From NCBI RefSeq assembly GCF_963681195.1, contig NZ_OY808997.1, forward strand, positions 2,728,001 through 2,792,000: DNA of 64,000 bases, in the 5' to 3' direction. This document shows positions 28,482-35,825 of the stretch, piece after piece (position 1 is the first letter of the stretch; each line of letters begins with the position of its first letter). A program made the translations under genes and the position numbers. The notes beneath the pieces are model-generated. The model ran no database searches. It was given only the letters and a program-made list of their open reading frames with translations, and was not told the DNA's origin. This DNA is from Vibrio sp. 16. GTDB lineage: Bacteria; Pseudomonadota; Gammaproteobacteria; Enterobacterales; Vibrionaceae.

Positions 28482-28507
28482 AAAAAAGCCGCACAAGGCG
28501 GCTTTTG
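28482..28507 (-). terminator. Intrinsic terminator after the YfcC-family gene
   Basis: On the minus strand AAAAGCCGCC with GCGGCTTTTTTT (loop TTGT) about 45 bases after the transporter's stop codon. It separates the transporter from arcA, so arcA needs its own promoter. Confidence 0.85.
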
Positions 28508-28552
28508 AGTAAGGCTCGCTGTTCTGTGAGCCTGGGCAAGGAAAAGTCAGTG

Positions 28553-30001
28553 TTAGATGATTGCACCGATACTGAGTATCGCGATGCAGAACAGAGCTAG
28601 AATCGCAAGCAGTGGCGCTACCCATTTTACGTAACGGACGTAAGGAACTCGGGCAATCGCAAGGCCACCCATGACCACTGCCGACGTTGGAGTCACTAGG
28701 TTCACCAGGCCAGAAGCAGATTGGTACGCCGTTACAACTAGGTCGCGACCTACGCCTGCAAAGTCAGCCAATGGCGCCATAATTGGCATGGTCAATACCG
28801 CCAGACCTGAGCTTGAAGGCACTAGGAATGACAACAGTACTTCAAGGAAGAACATTACGTTGATGAACACAACAGACGATAGACCTGTCACCATTTGCTC
28901 AGCTGAGAACAGAATCGTGTCAGTGATCATACCGCGGTCCATGACCACTACGATACCACGTGCGATACCAATGATTAGCGCCACACCCAGTAGGTCACGA
29001 GCGCCGTCAATAAAGCTGTTGGTAAACTCTTCTTCGCTCATGCGAGCAACCAGACCAATGATGATGGTTGATGCTAGGAACATCGCTGAGATCTCAGCCA
29101 TCCACCAACCTGCAACCGATACACCGTAGATCATGACCGCGAACGAGGCACCAAAGATACTTAGGATAAGCTTGCGAGTTCCGGTGAATTCTAAGCGCTC
29201 GCCAGTTTGGTTACCTAGGAAGTGAGCTTTGTTTTCTTCGTATTTATCGTAAACCACAGACGTTGTTGGGTCGTTGCGAACCATACGAGCATAACGCATC
29301 ACGTAAGCGACACAGATAACCCAACCGATTAGCAGAGCGATAACACGTAGCACGATGCCATCTGTAAATGGAATGCCCGCTGCGTTTGCCGCGATAACGG
29401 TTGCGAATGGGTTGATTGTAGAACCTAGAGTACCAATACCCGCGCCAAGTAAAACAGTAGCTGCAGCAACTAGAGGGTCAAAGCGCGCCGCCATCATGAC
29501 GGGAACAAGTAGGGTATAGAAAGGCAATGATTCTTCTGCCATACCATAGACGGTACCGCCGGCCGCAAACAGTGCCATCAAGATAGGTATCATCAACTCT
29601 TCACGACCTTTTAAGCGATCGGTCACGCGTTCGATACCCGCATCAATGGCTCCTGTTTTGGTTACAAGTCCAAGGAAGCCACCGATGATCAAAATGAATA
29701 GTGAAACGTCAATCGCCGCAGCTTCGTAGCTATTGTGGTCATAGAAACCATCAATCGGTGCAAGAAGTACGTCAATCACGCCTTGAGGGTTACCGTCTAC
29801 CGGTTGATAGGTGCCAGTAACAGGGACTTCTCGACCTAAGTCTTCATTCATTACGCGATCATATTGACCTGCTGGCACTATCCATGTCAGTAGAGCAACC
29901 AGTGCAATCAGTACGAAAAGAATTGTATAGGCGGAAGGGAATTTAAAGTTGGCAAAGAAGCCACCTTTTTTTTCTTCAGTAGGTACAGTTTGGGTTGTCA
30001 T
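28553..30001 (-). CDS. YfcC-family transporter, probable arginine/ornithine antiporter
   Basis: 482-residue inner-membrane protein with about 12 helices. YfcC/ArcD2 family features include FPSAYTILFVLIALVALLTW at the N-terminus, PAGQYDRV, GTVYGMAEESLPFYTLLVP and the hairpin region LVPSSSGLAVLTMPIMAPLAD. Members of this family next to arginine deiminase genes exchange arginine for ornithine. Here the gene is directly upstream of arcA on the same strand, so the antiporter role is a good inference, but the family also includes other amino acid and peptide carriers. A terminator separates it from arcA. Confidence 0.85.
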   Translation of the reverse strand: MTTQTVPTEEKKGGFFANFKFPSAYTILFVLIALVALLTWIVPAGQYDRVMNEDLGREVPVTGTYQPVDGNPQGVIDVLLAPIDGFYDHNSYEAAAIDVSLFILIIGGFLGLVTKTGAIDAGIERVTDRLKGREELMIPILMALFAAGGTVYGMAEESLPFYTLLVPVMMAARFDPLVAAATVLLGAGIGTLGSTINPFATVIAANAAGIPFTDGIVLRVIALLIGWVICVAYVMRYARMVRNDPTTSVVYDKYEENKAHFLGNQTGERLEFTGTRKLILSIFGASFAVMIYGVSVAGWWMAEISAMFLASTIIIGLVARMSEEEFTNSFIDGARDLLGVALIIGIARGIVVVMDRGMITDTILFSAEQMVTGLSSVVFINVMFFLEVLLSFLVPSSSGLAVLTMPIMAPLADFAGVGRDLVVTAYQSASGLVNLVTPTSAVVMGGLAIARVPYVRYVKWVAPLLAILALFCIAILSIGAII

Positions 30002-30072
30002 GGTGATCTCCTTACTTTTATTTATGTGTCCACAAATAAAAGTGAATCAGCGACTATTAGATTTAAAAAATA

Positions 30073-30095
30073 AATAACTTAGGGAATAAGTTATT
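30073..30095. promoter_or_regulatory. 9-5-9 palindrome upstream of the YfcC-family gene
   Basis: AATAACTTA, GGGAA, TAAGTTATT, a perfect palindrome 72-94 bases before the start codon. Its arms match those of the arcA palindrome at six of nine positions. Confidence 0.5.
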
Positions 30096-30382
30096 GGTAA
30101 ATTTGTTTTTATTTAATTAGGAACTTATTAGCTCTTGTGGGTTATTTTAAAATGTCATTCACTCTGTAACTTTGGTGATCTTCACAAAAATATTCAGTAA
30201 AAAATAGGTGGTGTGATGAGTGGTTTTTTTATGTGGTTAATTGGTTAGAAAGAAGGGATTTCTATGCCGAAGGATTGATGTAAACCCTTTTGTCAGGGGC
30301 GGTAAACCAGTAAAAAAAAGATAGGTGGGAATTTTATTCAAAGCGGCGGATTTAAATGCACAAAGAACTTTCGAGAACTTTT

Positions 30383-30396
30383 TTGATTAATATCAA
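30383..30396. promoter_or_regulatory. FNR-type binding site
   Basis: TTGAT-TAAT-ATCAA is an exact match to the FNR consensus TTGAT-N4-ATCAA. It lies about 380 bases upstream of the YfcC-family gene, so a long leader or a distal site must be assumed. It is downstream of dcuA and could not serve as that gene's promoter site. Confidence 0.65.
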
Positions 30397-30439
30397 ACTT
30401 GATTTGTGACCTAGGTTTTTTTACTAAGGATGAAATAAA

Positions 30440-30463
30440 AAAAGAGGAGCCGAAGCTCCTCTA
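30440..30463 (-). terminator. Intrinsic terminator after dcuA
   Basis: On the minus strand AGAGGAGC/GCTCCTCT with a short loop (TTCG) is followed by TTTTTTTATTTC, about 20 bases after the dcuA stop codon. Confidence 0.92.
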
Positions 30464-30479
30464 TCAGACATTGGTGAGT

Positions 30480-31787
30480 CTAAATAAATAGACTGCCGAA
30501 CGTAAAGCCTAGTGCAACGGCAGAGGCAATCGTCACTACTCCTGGAATAAAGAACGGGTGGTTAAAGACATAGCTACCAATGCGTGTTGAGCCTGTGTCG
30601 TCCATCTCAACCGCGGCAAGCAGCGTTGGGTAAGTTGGCAGTACAAACAGTGCACTCACTGCTGCAAAAGAAGCAACGGCTGTCAGCGGGGCAACACCGA
30701 TTGCGAGTGCTGCTGGCATGAGCGCGACAGTGGTTGCACCTTGTGAGTAAAGCAGCATGGATGCAAAGAATAGAACCAACGCAAGCATCCAAGGGTAGTC
30801 TGCCAATAGCGCGCCAGCGACTTCTTTAATGCCGTCAACGTGCGCATTAACGAACGTTGAGCCTAGCCATGCCACACCGAGAACACACACACAAGCTGTC
30901 ATACCAGAGCGGAATGTTGCAGCCGATGGAATTTTTGCCGCGTCAATTTTAGTGATCATCACGATTGCTGCTGCAGCCGCCAACATTACCGTCATGATGG
31001 CTTCGTTACGTCCTAGTGCAGGGTCAACGATCAGCCCTACAGACTTAGAAATGGCGGCTGCGTAGCAAACAACAAAGCCAATTGCCGCAAGGAAGATGTA
31101 GGTGGCTGTCTTCGCCGTAGGCAAGATCTCACGTTTTGTTTCCGTCGATAGCTTGATGAGTCCTTTTTCTAGACGATCTTGATAAATCGGATCATCTTTC
31201 AACTCACTGCCCATAAAGTTCGCTACAAACGCACCAATCATACAAGCGACAAAAGTGGTTGGAATACAAACCGCAAGCAGCGTTAGGTAGTCAACACCCA
31301 TTGGCGCAAGCATCGCCGCAAACGCAACTACCGCTGCAGAGATTGGCGAAGCCGTAATCGCGATTTGTGATGCGACAACCGCGATAGAAAGCGGGCGAGA
31401 CGGACGTACGCCTTGGCCTTTCGCAACTTCTGCGATCACTGGTAAGGTTGAAAACGCAGTGTGGCCAGTGCCTGCCATTAGCGTCATTAGGAAAGTGACA
31501 ATCGGCGCGTAAAAGGTGATGCGCTCAGGGTGCTTACGCAAAAAGTTTTCTGCCACTTGTACTAACCAGTCCATACCACCAGCAACCTGCATCGCTGCGA
31601 TTGCGGTAATCACTGACATGATAATTAAGATGACATCGATCGGAATAAACGCTTGGCTAGTAGGAACACCCAAGACCAGTGATAGGGCTATCACACCCGC
31701 ACCACCTGCTAAACCAATACCGATACCACCAATTCTTGCTCCCAAATAGATGAAGAGCAGAACGACGATGAGTTCGACTGCTACCAT
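30480..31787 (-). CDS. dcuA: Anaerobic C4-dicarboxylate transporter DcuA
   Basis: 435-residue inner-membrane carrier with about 10 to 12 helices for exchange or uptake of fumarate, aspartate, malate and succinate. Family motifs: GARIGGIGIGLAGGAGV at the N-terminus and RPSRPLSIAVVASQIAITAS near residue 135. Comparing these with the E. coli paralogues, it is closer to DcuA (aspA partner) than to DcuB. It follows aspA on the same strand with a terminator between them that may allow partial readthrough. Confidence 0.93.
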   Translation of the reverse strand: MVAVELIVVLLFIYLGARIGGIGIGLAGGAGVIALSLVLGVPTSQAFIPIDVILIIMSVITAIAAMQVAGGMDWLVQVAENFLRKHPERITFYAPIVTFLMTLMAGTGHTAFSTLPVIAEVAKGQGVRPSRPLSIAVVASQIAITASPISAAVVAFAAMLAPMGVDYLTLLAVCIPTTFVACMIGAFVANFMGSELKDDPIYQDRLEKGLIKLSTETKREILPTAKTATYIFLAAIGFVVCYAAAISKSVGLIVDPALGRNEAIMTVMLAAAAAIVMITKIDAAKIPSAATFRSGMTACVCVLGVAWLGSTFVNAHVDGIKEVAGALLADYPWMLALVLFFASMLLYSQGATTVALMPAALAIGVAPLTAVASFAAVSALFVLPTYPTLLAAVEMDDTGSTRIGSYVFNHPFFIPGVVTIASAVALGFTFGSLFI

Positions 31788-31913
31788 ATTGTTACCTCAT
31801 AAAGTGTATTTTGATTTTAATTATCTAAACACTCTGCTCTGCGGTTGAATGTTTAAATAATGAGGCTCGCAAAAACCATGCAACGAATGGGGTTAACCGT
31901 ATGCAAGCCTAAA

Positions 31914-31935
31914 AAAGGCCCCGTTTGGGGCCTTA
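31914..31935 (-). terminator. Intrinsic terminator between aspA and dcuA
   Basis: On the minus strand AAGGCCCC/GGGGCCTT with a 4-base loop is followed by TTTTAGG, 10 bases after the aspA stop codon. It probably reduces dcuA expression relative to aspA. Confidence 0.9.
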
Positions 31936-31944
31936 TCGATTCGC

Positions 31945-33399
31945 TTATTCGTAGCGTTTTGCTTTATAGGTTGGGTGCATAAAGTTTTCGACGGAAAGAA
32001 TGTCGTCCAACTCTTCTGCGGTGAGTAGTCCACGCTCCAATACCACTTCGCGAACGCTCTTACCTGTTTCCGCACAAATCTTACCGACGATGTCACCTTC
32101 GTGGTGGCCAATGTATGGGTTTAGGTAAGTGACGATACCGATAGAGTTATAAACGTAGGCTTCACACACTTCTTTGTTGACTGTGATGCCATCGATACAC
32201 TTATCACGTAGGTTCACACAAGCGTTTTTCAAGATGGTGATTGATTCAAACATGCTTTGAGCAATCACTGGCTCCATCACGTTAAGTTGAAGCTGGCCGC
32301 CTTCTGCTGCGAACGAGATAGTGTTGTCGTTGCCAAGCACTTTGAAACACACTTGGTTAACCACTTCTGGCACTACTGGGTTTACTTTTGCTGGCATGAT
32401 AGAAGAGCCCGCTTGAAGTTCAGGCAGGTTCAGCTCGTTGAGACCCGCACGAGGACCAGAAGAAAGCAGACGTAGGTCGTTACAGATCTTAGACAGCTTA
32501 ACCGCTAGACGTTTTAGCGCGCCGTGCGTCATTACGTAAGCGCCACAGTCAGAGGTCGCTTCGATAAGATCTTCAGCAGGCACCACTTCAAGCCCCGTTA
32601 CTTCCGCTAAGTGTTTCACTGCTGCCGCTTGGTAGCCTTGTGCAGCGTTCAAGCCAGTACCGATTGCGGTTGCACCTAGGTTGATTTCCAGTAGCAGTTT
32701 TGAAGTGTAATCCAACGCACGAATCTCTTCGTTTAGGGTTACCGCCCATGCGTGGAACTCTTGACCCACTGTCATCGGTACCGCGTCTTGAAGTTGAGTA
32801 CGACCCATCTTCAATACGTCTTTAAATTCTTGTGCTTTAAGTTCGAAGGCACCTTTTAGGTACTCAATCGCTTCCATTAGCTGGTGAACACTGTTGTAGA
32901 CCGCAATACGGAACCCCGTTGGGTATGCACAGTTAGTGGATTGGCTCTTGTTGACGTGGTCATTTGGGTTAATGAACTCGTATTGACCTTTCTCTTTGCC
33001 CATCAGCTCAAGAGCAACGTTGGCGATCACTTCGTTGGTGTTCATGTTGACAGAAGTACCCGCACCACCTTGGAATACATCTGAAGGGAACTGATCCATG
33101 CACTTGCCTGTTTCAAGAATCAAGTCACACGCTTCAAGAATGTAATTCGCAACGTCTTTTGGGATCACGCCTAGCTCTTTGTTGGCAAGAGCGGCTGCTT
33201 TCTTCGTCATTACCATACCGCGTACAAACTCAGGTACGTCAGAAATGGTCATGTTAGAAATGTTGAAGTTCTCGATAGCACGTAGAGTATGAATGCCGTA
33301 GTAGGCATCAGCCGGTACGTGACGCTCACCTAGTAGGTCTTCTTCGATACGGGTAGCAGGGGCTGCTGTTTTTGGAGCATCGGTTAGGGTAGCCATCAC
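31945..33399 (-). CDS. aspA: Aspartate ammonia-lyase
   Basis: Reversibly deaminates aspartate to fumarate and ammonia. The 484-residue protein belongs to the fumarase/aspartase superfamily, with [15 protein letters not shown] as its signature loop near residue 322 and [19 protein letters not shown] and [17 protein letters not shown] also conserved. It begins [10 protein letters not shown]; a second ATG directly after the first may be the real start. Fumarate made here can be respired or exchanged through DcuA. It is divergent from fxsA, an order shared with E. coli. Confidence 0.96.
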   Translation of the reverse strand: MMATLTDAPKTAAPATRIEEDLLGERHVPADAYYGIHTLRAIENFNISNMTISDVPEFVRGMVMTKKAAALANKELGVIPKDVANYILEACDLILETGKCMDQFPSDVFQGGAGTSVNMNTNEVIANVALELMGKEKGQYEFINPNDHVNKSQSTNCAYPTGFRIAVYNSVHQLMEAIEYLKGAFELKAQEFKDVLKMGRTQLQDAVPMTVGQEFHAWAVTLNEEIRALDYTSKLLLEINLGATAIGTGLNAAQGYQAAAVKHLAEVTGLEVVPAEDLIEATSDCGAYVMTHGALKRLAVKLSKICNDLRLLSSGPRAGLNELNLPELQAGSSIMPAKVNPVVPEVVNQVCFKVLGNDNTISFAAEGGQLQLNVMEPVIAQSMFESITILKNACVNLRDKCIDGITVNKEVCEAYVYNSIGIVTYLNPYIGHHEGDIVGKICAETGKSVREVVLERGLLTAEELDDILSVENFMHPTYKAKRYE

Positions 33400-33714
33400 A
33401 GGATCCTTAGATAATTATTCTGATAATAAAGTGAATTACTAGCCAATCTGTAGTTTAAGAATCCATTCGTCAGAGTTTTAGGCTGTTAAATCCGTCCTGA
33501 CTTATGTGGCACATAATACTGTACCTAGCGCATAAAAATAGTAACTGGATCACCTTTTTCGCTTTTGTTTAGTTAAAGTTTTGCAAGATATGAACAGGGT
33601 ATGAATAGCCCTTTAGGGGTAGGGGGCTATTGAGGGATTTATCACGCTTTTTTACAGCTTCAATTTGAGCTCACACACCAGAGCACGTACACTGACATCA
33701 ACAAAGGAGGGCGT
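33400..33714. other. 315-base divergent promoter region between aspA and fxsA
   Basis: No gene seen. It holds a 15-base palindrome TTATGTG-G-CACATAA (33502-33516) and an 8-bp inverted repeat AATAGCCC/GGGCTATT (33604-33631), and the fxsA Shine-Dalgarno AAAGGAGG at its right end. I see no exact FNR or CRP site. Confidence 0.55.
33502..33516. promoter_or_regulatory. Perfect 15-base palindrome in the aspA-fxsA promoter region
   Basis: TTATGTG, G, CACATAA. It contains the TGTG/CACA core of CRP half-sites but with only one base between the arms instead of six or more, so it is not a CRP site. Probably an operator for an unknown regulator of aspA or fxsA. Confidence 0.4.
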
Positions 33715-34236
33715 GTGTTTCCTATCTTATTATTACTGTTTATCTTCGTACCTATTATTGAAATAGGCCTGTTTATACAAGTTGGTGGTTTCCTAGGCTT
33801 ATGGCCAACCATCGCTTTGGTGCTGATCACCGCATTTGTTGGTGCATCGCTAGTCCGTAGCCAAGGGTTACAAACCTTAATGTCGGTACAAAACCGCCTT
33901 AATCAAGGTGAATTACCAGCACAGCAAATCTTTGAAGGAGTCATGCTTGCTGTAGCAGGTGTGCTTTTACTCACACCTGGCTTTATGACAGACGCATTGG
34001 GCATGTTGGTTCTTTTGCCAGCCCCACGAGCAGCGATTGCGAAGTACCTGATGAGCAAAATGGTGGTAAAAACGGTCGGTGGTCAGGGCTTCCATGGCAG
34101 TTTTAATGGCGACCAGTTTGGGCAAAATCCATTTGAAAATGATCCGTTCAATCGCGACCCGTTCCAATCCCAAAAAGGAGATACCTTTGAAGGGGAATAT
34201 GAACGTAAAGATGACGATGAGCGCCGTCTAAAATAA
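33715..34236 (+). CDS. fxsA: FxsA-family membrane protein
   Basis: 173-residue cytoplasmic membrane protein with three or four hydrophobic segments at the N-terminus (FPILLLLFIFVPIIEIGLFI, GLWPTIALVLITAFVGASLV, GVMLAVAGVLLLTPGFMTDAL) and an acidic, polar tail. FxsA of E. coli blocks F-plasmid exclusion of phage T7; its normal role is unknown. The start is GTG at 33715, eight bases after AAAGGAGG. It is divergent from aspA, as in E. coli, but here it is followed by the nuclease island where E. coli has groESL. Confidence 0.92.
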   Translation: MFPILLLLFIFVPIIEIGLFIQVGGFLGLWPTIALVLITAFVGASLVRSQGLQTLMSVQNRLNQGELPAQQIFEGVMLAVAGVLLLTPGFMTDALGMLVLLPAPRAAIAKYLMSKMVVKTVGGQGFHGSFNGDQFGQNPFENDPFNRDPFQSQKGDTFEGEYERKDDDERRLK

Positions 34237-34247
34237 CCAATCTATTT

Positions 34248-34287
34248 GTGCGCAACGTTTGTTAACAGTTGTTAATAGGTTGCGCAC
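34248..34287. repeat. Inverted repeat just after fxsA
   Basis: GTGCGCAAC and GTTGCGCAC form a perfect 9-bp stem around a 22-base loop, 12 bases after the fxsA stop codon. No U-tract follows, so it may protect or process the 3' end or act as a weak terminator. Confidence 0.55.
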
Positions 34288-34507
34288 TATCACAAATTTC
34301 ATTCCTACCTCTTTCCTCTCAGCCATCTAAGCAACGCTATGTCATTGAGCAATCGTTCTCGTTAGTCCTTTTTAGCGCATTTAGGTCATATTTCTATGTG
34401 GTTAAATGCGATCTTTGCCACAGATTTACGTGCTTTTGAACAGTTTTTTTTGTGTCTTACTGTATCTGTTGAAAATTTTAGAGTATTCATACTATTGATA
34501 ATATAAA

Positions 34508-34523
34508 TGTGATTAATTTCTCA
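34508..34523. promoter_or_regulatory. Possible CRP site upstream of the nuclease island
   Basis: TGTGA-TTAATT-TCTCA matches the CRP consensus TGTGA-N6-TCACA at nine of ten core positions. It lies about 200 bases upstream of the barrel protein gene. Suggestive of catabolite control, not proof. Confidence 0.4.
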
Positions 34524-34719
34524 TTAGCAATGTATGTTCATTTTTTGTTTACCTAAAAGGTCGACAATCGTCCTGTTATTAATGACTTTCCGGTCAATCT
34601 ACACCGTTTTAAACACAACAATCTTTGCTTAGTTAGCCGTTAGTACTGCCTCTAGCGATATTAACTATGCCTGTTGGAAGTGTGCAGTTAACCGGCAACT
34701 AAATCGAAGGGAAACTCAA

Positions 34720-35805
34720 ATGCTAAAAAGAAATGCAGTGGCAATAGCGATTTCATCGCTATTTTTAGCAGCAAACGCAAGTGCCGTAACCATCTATGAA
34801 AACGACCAAGGTGATTTTGCCAAGTTATATGGTGAAGTTGGGGTTGGTGGACATATTGGTGCCAAATACGAATATGGTGAGTTCTATGAAGATAAGAACT
34901 TCATTGACGACTCTTTTGCCACCATGGGCGTTAAAGGCCAGCAAGGAAAAATGCATTACCGCCTAGAGCTCGATTATGAGCGTGAAAACTGGAAATACGG
35001 TAGTGGAGACATGGTGCTAGCGATCGACAAACTGTTTATCGGCTATGAACTGTGGAAGTCAGAAAATGTGTCTCACTACATTGAGGCAGGTCTCACAGAC
35101 ACGGCATTTGATGATTACGATAAATGGGGCGACTTCACTTTCGATACGACTGTTGAAACGGGTGAAGCTGGTGACCAAGATACGACGTTCAAGTATGAAG
35201 GCCGTTTCCTTGGTGTCGTTAAAGTCGGGGCTTCATACAGCTATGGAGGTGAGTCTTCATCTGGTTCTTCTCTTGGCGATGTCGGTAATGGATACGTAGG
35301 TTACTTTGGTGATCGTTTTTCAGTTGTGGTTGGTGTAGAAGGTCGTAGAGGGTCAGATAGTGAATCTAAATACGGTGAGCAAAGACTAGTAGGTGCAGGT
35401 GCGCGACTAGCTGTTACTGACGAGTTCCACTTGGGTGTCAACTTGTTCCGAGAAGAAGAATACATCGGTACTTGTGCCCAGAAGAAACCAAATGAGTTTG
35501 GTGTGCCTGAATGTGTGCTTTACAACGATTATAAACCGCAAAATAACGAGGGCTACCTAGCCTCCGCCAAGTATGTATTAAATCCTCAGTGGGAATTCAC
35601 TGCGTCATACAACTACGAAGAATATGAGCAATGGGCAATCGACAATGAGGCGAATGGTGCCGAAGAGTCAGATTGGGGCGATGAGCGCGTTTGGACAACG
35701 CTGGGCGTGAATTACAAGCCGACTCCTTCAAGTGTGATTGCATTTGAAGTCAACGGCGGTGAAGCTGCGCAACAAGCTTACGCGTACGCACGCGTTTACT
35801 TCTAA
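34720..35805 (+). CDS. Outer-membrane beta-barrel protein (porin-like)
   Basis: 361-residue secreted protein with signal peptide MLKRNAVAIAISSLFLAANASA. The rest alternates polar and aromatic residues in short strands and ends in YARVYF with a C-terminal phenylalanine, the usual signature of an outer-membrane barrel. It resembles the Gram-negative porin family (porin_4 type) but has an unusual acidic character and an inserted loop with two cysteines (TCAQKKPNEFGVPEC). It starts the nuclease island 20 bases before the first nuclease gene, so the two are likely cotranscribed. A role as a pore for nucleotides or DNA fragments is an inference from context only. Confidence 0.82.
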   Translation: MLKRNAVAIAISSLFLAANASAVTIYENDQGDFAKLYGEVGVGGHIGAKYEYGEFYEDKNFIDDSFATMGVKGQQGKMHYRLELDYERENWKYGSGDMVLAIDKLFIGYELWKSENVSHYIEAGLTDTAFDDYDKWGDFTFDTTVETGEAGDQDTTFKYEGRFLGVVKVGASYSYGGESSSGSSLGDVGNGYVGYFGDRFSVVVGVEGRRGSDSESKYGEQRLVGAGARLAVTDEFHLGVNLFREEEYIGTCAQKKPNEFGVPECVLYNDYKPQNNEGYLASAKYVLNPQWEFTASYNYEEYEQWAIDNEANGAEESDWGDERVWTTLGVNYKPTPSSVIAFEVNGGEAAQQAYAYARVYF

Positions 35806-35825
35806 TTGGACCGGAGAACAAGAAA

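Larger units (their letters stand above)
27769..28552. other. 784-base regulatory gap upstream of arcA
   Basis: No convincing gene in this AT-rich stretch. It holds the yfcC-type gene's terminator at its right end (28482-28507), a palindrome next to arcA (27791-27813), an inverted repeat GTGAAT-N6-ATTCAC (27838-27855), and seven exact ArgR half-sites (TGAAT or ATTCA) between 27839 and 28105. Chance would give about one. I saw no clear sigma-70 promoter. Confidence 0.6.
30002..30479. other. 478-base gap upstream of the YfcC-family gene
   Basis: No gene is seen. It contains a 9-5-9 palindrome (30073-30095), a perfect FNR-type site (30383-30396) and the dcuA terminator (30440-30463), so it should hold the promoter region of the transporter. 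Confidence 0.6.
34237..34719. other. 483-base gap ahead of the nuclease island
   Basis: No gene seen. It begins with an inverted repeat after fxsA (34248-34287) and then becomes AT-rich. A CRP-like site (34508-34523) is listed separately. I searched by eye for a Pho box and found none that convinced me. Confidence 0.55.

Noticed and set aside
30383..30396. The FNR-type site as control of dcuA
   Set aside because: The dcuA gene is transcribed leftward and ends at 30480, so the site is beyond its 3' end.
34440..34640. Pho box upstream of the nuclease island
   Set aside because: Since Vibrio extracellular nucleases can be phosphate controlled I looked for two CTGTCAT repeats with a 4-base spacer. 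The best candidate (CTGTTAT-TAAT-GACTTTC at 34573-34590) fails in the second repeat.
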